From NCBI GenBank assembly GCA_051293835.1, contig JBPKMA010000012.1:45522-109521 (forward strand): 64,000 nucleotides of DNA, read 5' to 3'. The notes below the pieces were generated by a model. The model ran no database searches, was not told the DNA's origin, and saw nothing but the letters and a program-made list of their open reading frames with translations. The DNA comes from DATLZU01 sp051293835. GTDB taxonomy: Bacteria; Nitrospirota; Nitrospiria; Nitrospirales; Nitrospiraceae. Made by a program: the position numbers and the translations under genes. Within the stretch, counting starts at the first letter, position 1; every line of letters starts with the position of its first letter. Of this stretch, positions 60,614 to 64,000 are shown piece after piece.

Positions 60614-61431
60614 TGTTCGATCACTCCTTTGCAGTTCGGATAAGCCGAGCAACCCCAGAATTGACGACCGGCGTTCTTGCCGAGCTTGGCGGTGCGGAGG
60701 ACCATCGGCTTGCCGCAACGGGGGCAGGGGGGAATGTGATCTGTCGGATCGGTCCGATCAGTCTGATCCGATCGATCTTTCCTGTTCCGATAGGCGAGCC
60801 GCGCTGCGGCGAGCTGCTCACTATAGCCACCCTCTTCCACGAACTGCTGTTCCAACGCGGCAATCTGCTGATCCAGCAGAAAGTTCGCCTGGTGAATCAG
60901 GCAGATGATCCCGTTCGCGCGCACGGCTGGGTCATCGTGTTCGAGCCAGGGGGCGTAAAGCGCCCAGCGCGCTTGATCCGAAAGATTCGTCAGATCCGAC
61001 GGATCGGACCGATCCGACTGATCTTTCCTGAAGCGCCTCGGCACCTCGCGCACGGCACGGGCCTCGGGAGAGTTGGGTGTCCATTGGGGCAAGTGGCGGT
61101 GACGCAGATAGTCTTCGTAGTCGAGCAACAACTCTTCGAGACTCGCACGGGCGGTATTGAGCAGGCGTAGCTCGGTTTGCGACGAAGCCGCGGCGGCCCG
61201 GCTGGCCTCGGCGATGTTCTGTCGGCCAGAGCGAGCAGCTTGTACCATCTGATCCACCAGGCGGGATCGTGGATCGAGAAACTTCTCGCAAAACCAGTAA
61301 GTGGCATCGTAGATGAGCGTGGCCGTCTGAAAACTGGCAGTTTGCCGGTAGCCGCCAGCAGGGCGCAGGCGCTTTCTCGATCTGCCTGATCCGTCGGATC
61401 GGTCCGATCCGTCCGATCGGTCAGATCTCAT
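60610..61431 (-). CDS. Four-helix-bundle suffix protein fused to a topoisomerase-type zinc ribbon
   Basis: 273 residues. The start is a Ser-Asp repeat (RSDRSDGSDRSDGSGRS). Residues 26-113 form a four-helix-bundle domain of the S23/IVS type (SFQTATLIYDATYWFCEKFL, VQAARSGRQNIAEAS, ASLEELLLDYEDYLR). Two more Ser-Asp arrays lie near residues 137 and 215, and a topoisomerase-I-like zinc ribbon ends the protein (CPRCGKPMVLRTAKLGKNAG, then WGCSAYPNCKG). A nucleic-acid-binding role is likely. ATG 61431 has GGAGG five bases upstream and overlaps the helicase end; the methylase ATG overlaps its stop by four bases. Confidence 0.8.
   Translation of the reverse strand: MRSDRSDGSDRSDGSGRSRKRLRPAGGYRQTASFQTATLIYDATYWFCEKFLDPRSRLVDQMVQAARSGRQNIAEASRAAAASSQTELRLLNTARASLEELLLDYEDYLRHRHLPQWTPNSPEARAVREVPRRFRKDQSDRSDPSDLTNLSDQARWALYAPWLEHDDPAVRANGIICLIHQANFLLDQQIAALEQQFVEEGGYSEQLAAARLAYRNRKDRSDQTDRTDPTDHIPPCPRCGKPMVLRTAKLGKNAGRQFWGCSAYPNCKGVIEQ
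60738..60779 (-). repeat. GATC 9-bp repeat array 6
   Basis: About five units, in frame in the four-helix-bundle gene, encoding RKDRSDQTDRTDPTDHI just before the zinc ribbon. Confidence 0.85.
60974..61025 (-). repeat. GATC 9-bp repeat array 7
   Basis: About five units, in frame in the four-helix-bundle gene, encoding KDQSDRSDPSDLTNLSD after the bundle domain. Confidence 0.85.
61379..61429 (-). repeat. GATC 9-bp repeat array 8
   Basis: The most regular array, five to six units of GATCSGTCN, encoding the first residues (RSDRSDGSDRSDGSGRS) of the four-helix-bundle protein and touching the helicase stop codon at 61421-61423. Confidence 0.9.
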
Positions 61432-64000
61432 CTCTTCCTCCATAACGCGGGCTCTCCTCCCGCACCTGCATCGGCTTTGTCATCGCATCCACCTCCAGCC
61501 AATAATGCGCCACCTTGGTGACCTCGTGCCAGGGAAAGCGAGCAGGGTCTTTGATCGGTTCCTGGAGCTGGGGTTCCGCGCTGCAGTTCGTGACCACGTA
61601 AAGCCAGTAGCAGTCGCGGCGGTCCTCGGCCACGCGGTGTTCGTTCGGGGTAAGCAGGATCGTGCCGGTTGCGCCTGCGAGCCCCTTGACCTCGATCAGG
61701 CGCAGCTCGCCGGAGTTGAGATCAAGGCTCGTGATGTCGTAGCCCAGGTTCTTCTCGTGCACGTCATACACCTGCCGCCCCTGGGAGCGTTCGTACTCCA
61801 TCACGGCCCGCATGGCCACAGTCTCGGTCTCCGGGTTGGGTTGGAGCCGCTGCACCTCGGGCGTCGTGCGTTCGGGATGGGGCAGAATGAGGACGCTTGC
61901 GATCCGTTCCACCGCCTGGAGTGAAAGCGCGCGCTGCTGGGCGAGCTCCTTGCGCCGCCGTTCCCGGCGCTGGAGCAGCTCGGCGTGGCGGGCCTCCGCC
62001 TGGGCCAGCCGGCCCTCCGCTCCCTGTTCGCCCCGCTCCACCGCTTCCTGGGCCTTGCCGATTTCATCGTCGGCCCGCTGGATGAGTTCGGTCAGCGAGA
62101 GTTCCACGTGCCGCGCGATGCGCTCGATCTCGGCCAGGCGCTCCTTGCGGGTCTCTTCGAGAAANNNNNNNNNNNNNNNNNNNNNNNNNNNNNNNNNNNN
62201 NNNNNNNNNNNNNNNNNNNNNNNNNNNNNNNNNNNNNNNNNNNNNNNNNNNNNNNNNNNNNNNNTCGATGAGCATCTCCAGGTTGAGTGTCTTCGAGGCC
62301 AGCCCTTCGAGGGCATTCTGGCAGATCGCTCGGAACTGGCGCTCGTCGACGTGCTTGAGCAACCGCTCTTCGAGGTCGGCATCGCCGAGACGGCCGGCGT
62401 AGTAGTCGCGGAGCACCCGCTCAACTTGCGCTGCCGGCAGCACCTCACCGACCACGTTGAACACGGCGTCATCGTCGAGGGCGTCGCGGATCTCCTGAAG
62501 CTTTTCCAGGAGCCGCTTGAGCACCCGGCCCTCGATGGTGTTCGTGGCGACGAAGTTAAAGATCAGACAGTCCTTGCGCTGGCCGTAGCGGTGGATACGC
62601 CCCATGCGCTGCTCGAGGCGGTTGGGGTTCCAGGGGATGTCGTAGTTGAAGAGAATGTGGCAGACTTGGAGGTTGATCCCTTCTCCGGCCGCCTCGGTCG
62701 CCACGAGGATTTGGATCGCTCCTTCCCGGAACTGCTGCTCCGCGTGAAGCCGCGTCCCCGGCTCGTCGCGCGATCCCGGCTTCATGCCGCCGTGGATGTA
62801 CCCAACGCGGAAGCCCCAGGACTTCAGACGCTCCACCAGGTAGTCGAGCGTGTCCTTGAACTCGGTGAAAATGAGCAGCCGCTTCTCAGGATGGTCAAAG
62901 AATCCCTCTTGCTGAAGCAGCTCCTTGAGCTTCGAAAGTTTAGCTTCCGCGCCGGAATCCTCAACCGTCCGGGCCTGGCTGGCCAGCGCCTTGAGTTGCT
63001 GAATCTCCTCCTGGACCTGCTGGGCGTTGCCTGCGAGCGTGATGGCCTGGAGCGTTTCTTCGAATCGCTCCCGCTCGCTCTCCTCCATTTCCTCCAGTTC
63101 GTCCGGGTCGGGAAGGTCAGGCGGGGCCAACTGTGCGAGGTCCTGGGCTCGCTTCAATCCCTCCTCCAGACGCTTGGCCCGGTTCTCCAGCGAGTGCCGC
63201 ATGGCGTAGGTGCTCGAGGCCAGCCGGCGCTGATAGAGGGCCATCAAGAAGCCGACGGCGCGGGCGCGAGGGTCGTCGCCCTGCGCTGCGGCCTTCGCAC
63301 TTTGCTGTTTCACGAAGCGTGTGACGTCGCGGTACAGCTCGAACTCCGCCCCGTCGATCTGGAATTCCACGGTACGAGGGATGCGCTTTGTGAAGATGGG
63401 GCGCGCGGCCCAGGTGCCGTCGGCTTGCCGCTCTGGGAAATAGACCATCGCCTCCTTGGTGCGGCGCAGGTAGAAGGGCGCCCGCCGGCGGTCCATGGCC
63501 TCGCGGATGGAGCGGACGTTGGCATAGGCGTCCGCGTCGAGGAGCTGGAGGAAGAGGCTGAAATTCTCAGGATCGCCCTTGTGCGGCGTGGCCGTCAGCA
63601 GCAGCATGTGATCGGATGTGTCCCGCAAGAGCTCGCCCAGCTTGTAGCGCAGACTCTTGTGGGATTCGTCTGTGGCCGACATGCGGTGCGCTTCGTCCAC
63701 GATGACAAGGTCCCAGTGGACTTGGCGCAGACCGGGGAGGATCTCGTGCCGCTTGGCGAGGTCGAGCGAGGTGATGACCCGCTTCTGCTCTAGCCACTGG
63801 TTCACGCCGAACTGGTCCCGGATGTCGCCACCCTTGAGGACTAGGAACGTTGCATCGAACTTTTCCTTCAACTCGCGCTGCCATTGGAAGGTGAGGTTGG
63901 CGGGGCAGACGATCAGGATGCGCTCGGCGAGACCCCGCAGTTCGAGTTCGCGGATGAGCAGCCCGGCCATGATGGTCTTGCCGGCCCCAGCGTCATCGGC
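61421..64000 (-). CDS. SNF2-type helicase with DUF3883-like C-terminus (5' end outside window)
   Basis: About 860 residues visible; the gene runs off the right edge just upstream of Walker A (DDAGAGKTIMAGLLIREL). Further motifs are VIVDEAHRMSATD, LLLTATPHKGDPENFSLF, a helicase C-terminal lobe with LIFTEFKDTLDYLVERL and LEQRMGRIHRYGQ, long coiled helices, and a C-terminal LRLIEVKGLAGATGTI domain with WLYVVTNC, typical of DUF3883. SNF2-DUF3883 proteins are common in predicted defence islands. A 100-N gap lies inside the gene at 62165-62264; the frame is the same on both sides, but missing residues cannot be counted. It is the first visible gene of the operon. Confidence 0.88.
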   Translation of the reverse strand, partial: ADDAGAGKTIMAGLLIRELELRGLAERILIVCPANLTFQWQRELKEKFDATFLVLKGGDIRDQFGVNQWLEQKRVITSLDLAKRHEILPGLRQVHWDLVIVDEAHRMSATDESHKSLRYKLGELLRDTSDHMLLLTATPHKGDPENFSLFLQLLDADAYANVRSIREAMDRRRAPFYLRRTKEAMVYFPERQADGTWAARPIFTKRIPRTVEFQIDGAEFELYRDVTRFVKQQSAKAAAQGDDPRARAVGFLMALYQRRLASSTYAMRHSLENRAKRLEEGLKRAQDLAQLAPPDLPDPDELEEMEESERERFEETLQAITLAGNAQQVQEEIQQLKALASQARTVEDSGAEAKLSKLKELLQQEGFFDHPEKRLLIFTEFKDTLDYLVERLKSWGFRVGYIHGGMKPGSRDEPGTRLHAEQQFREGAIQILVATEAAGEGINLQVCHILFNYDIPWNPNRLEQRMGRIHRYGQRKDCLIFNFVATNTIEGRVLKRLLEKLQEIRDALDDDAVFNVVGEVLPAAQVERVLRDYYAGRLGDADLEERLLKHVDERQFRAICQNALEGLASKTLNLEMLIXXXXXXXXXXXXXXXXXXXXXXXXXXXXXXXXXXFLEETRKERLAEIERIARHVELSLTELIQRADDEIGKAQEAVERGEQGAEGRLAQAEARHAELLQRRERRRKELAQQRALSLQAVERIASVLILPHPERTTPEVQRLQPNPETETVAMRAVMEYERSQGRQVYDVHEKNLGYDITSLDLNSGELRLIEVKGLAGATGTILLTPNEHRVAEDRRDCYWLYVVTNCSAEPQLQEPIKDPARFPWHEVTKVAHYWLEVDAMTKPMQVREESPRYGGRDEI
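62165..62264. other. Assembly gap of exactly 100 N
   Basis: A scaffold placeholder within the helicase gene. Unlike the other gap, it has no flanking duplication, so the true missing length is unknown. Confidence 0.95.

Noticed and set aside
57752..61429. Possible CRISPR array from the repeated GATC units
   Set aside because: Units are 9 bp and contiguous, without spacers of regular length, and lie inside coding sequence; no cas gene is present.
61985..63793. 600-codon plus-strand open frame opposite the helicase
   Set aside because: It runs through the N gap and is the complement of conserved SNF2 motifs; no independent signal such as a ribosome-binding site or domain.

Overview
The window looks like a scaffold from a Nitrospira-type bacterium (phylum Nitrospirota). 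The evidence is moderately high GC, dense gene packing with many ATGA overlaps, and a complex I operon that encodes two NuoM subunits in tandem, a layout known from Nitrospira. It is a draft or metagenomic scaffold: there are two runs of exactly 100 N (57503-57602 and 62165-62264), and the first is flanked by a perfect 127-bp duplication that is almost certainly an unmerged contig overlap.

Layout. 1-4.3 kb: an AsmA-family gene cut by the left edge, a decayed DUF481 outer-membrane gene, and an exported HEAT-repeat protein. 4.8-8.3 kb: tRNA-Leu(UAG) and the protein-quality-control set tig-clpP-clpX. 8.5-16.6 kb: two tandem PilZ-like proteins, a HEAT lipoprotein, a very long TatA-like protein, an M24 peptidase, a C26 amidotransferase-type hydrolase and an APC permease. 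16.6-18.0 kb: a shattered SLC13/DASS transporter. 18.1-24.6 kb (minus strand): PsiE-like protein, a duplicated desulforedoxin-like protein, UMF1 MFS transporter, NagZ, PepA, QueE and a HAD phosphatase, followed by tRNA-Leu(GAG) with a near-consensus promoter. 25.5-30.9 kb: a lone receiver protein, a small membrane protein, a PriA that has lost its helicase motifs, and an OmpA-family protein.

31.1-45.0 kb: nuoA-B-C-D-G-I-J-K-L-M-M-N, with nuoE, nuoF and nuoH absent. It is followed by a signalling trio (CHASE3 histidine kinase, small receiver, hybrid kinase). 48.9-52.9 kb: an exported phosphodiester-glycosidase-type protein, an exported rhodanese, a small lipoprotein, a CbiX-PyrE fusion and a DUF523/DUF1722 protein. 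A broken TIGR01777-type epimerase ends exactly at a 162-bp element with 20-bp perfect inverted ends.

53.8-64.0 kb is the most unusual part: a minus-strand operon that looks like a DNA-modification/defence system. In transcription order it holds an SNF2 helicase with a DUF3883-like C-terminus (cut by the right edge), a four-helix-bundle plus topoisomerase-zinc-ribbon protein, a large DUF1156 adenine-methylase, DUF4258 and DUF2283 small proteins, a second DUF2283 copy with a nonsense codon, and a DUF499 AAA+ ATPase. Eight short arrays of a 9-bp GATC-containing repeat lie in frame inside the methylase and the four-helix-bundle genes, where they encode Ser-Asp-x tripeptides. They are absent from the flanking ATPase and helicase. 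This operon and its repeats are the best candidate for an undescribed system.
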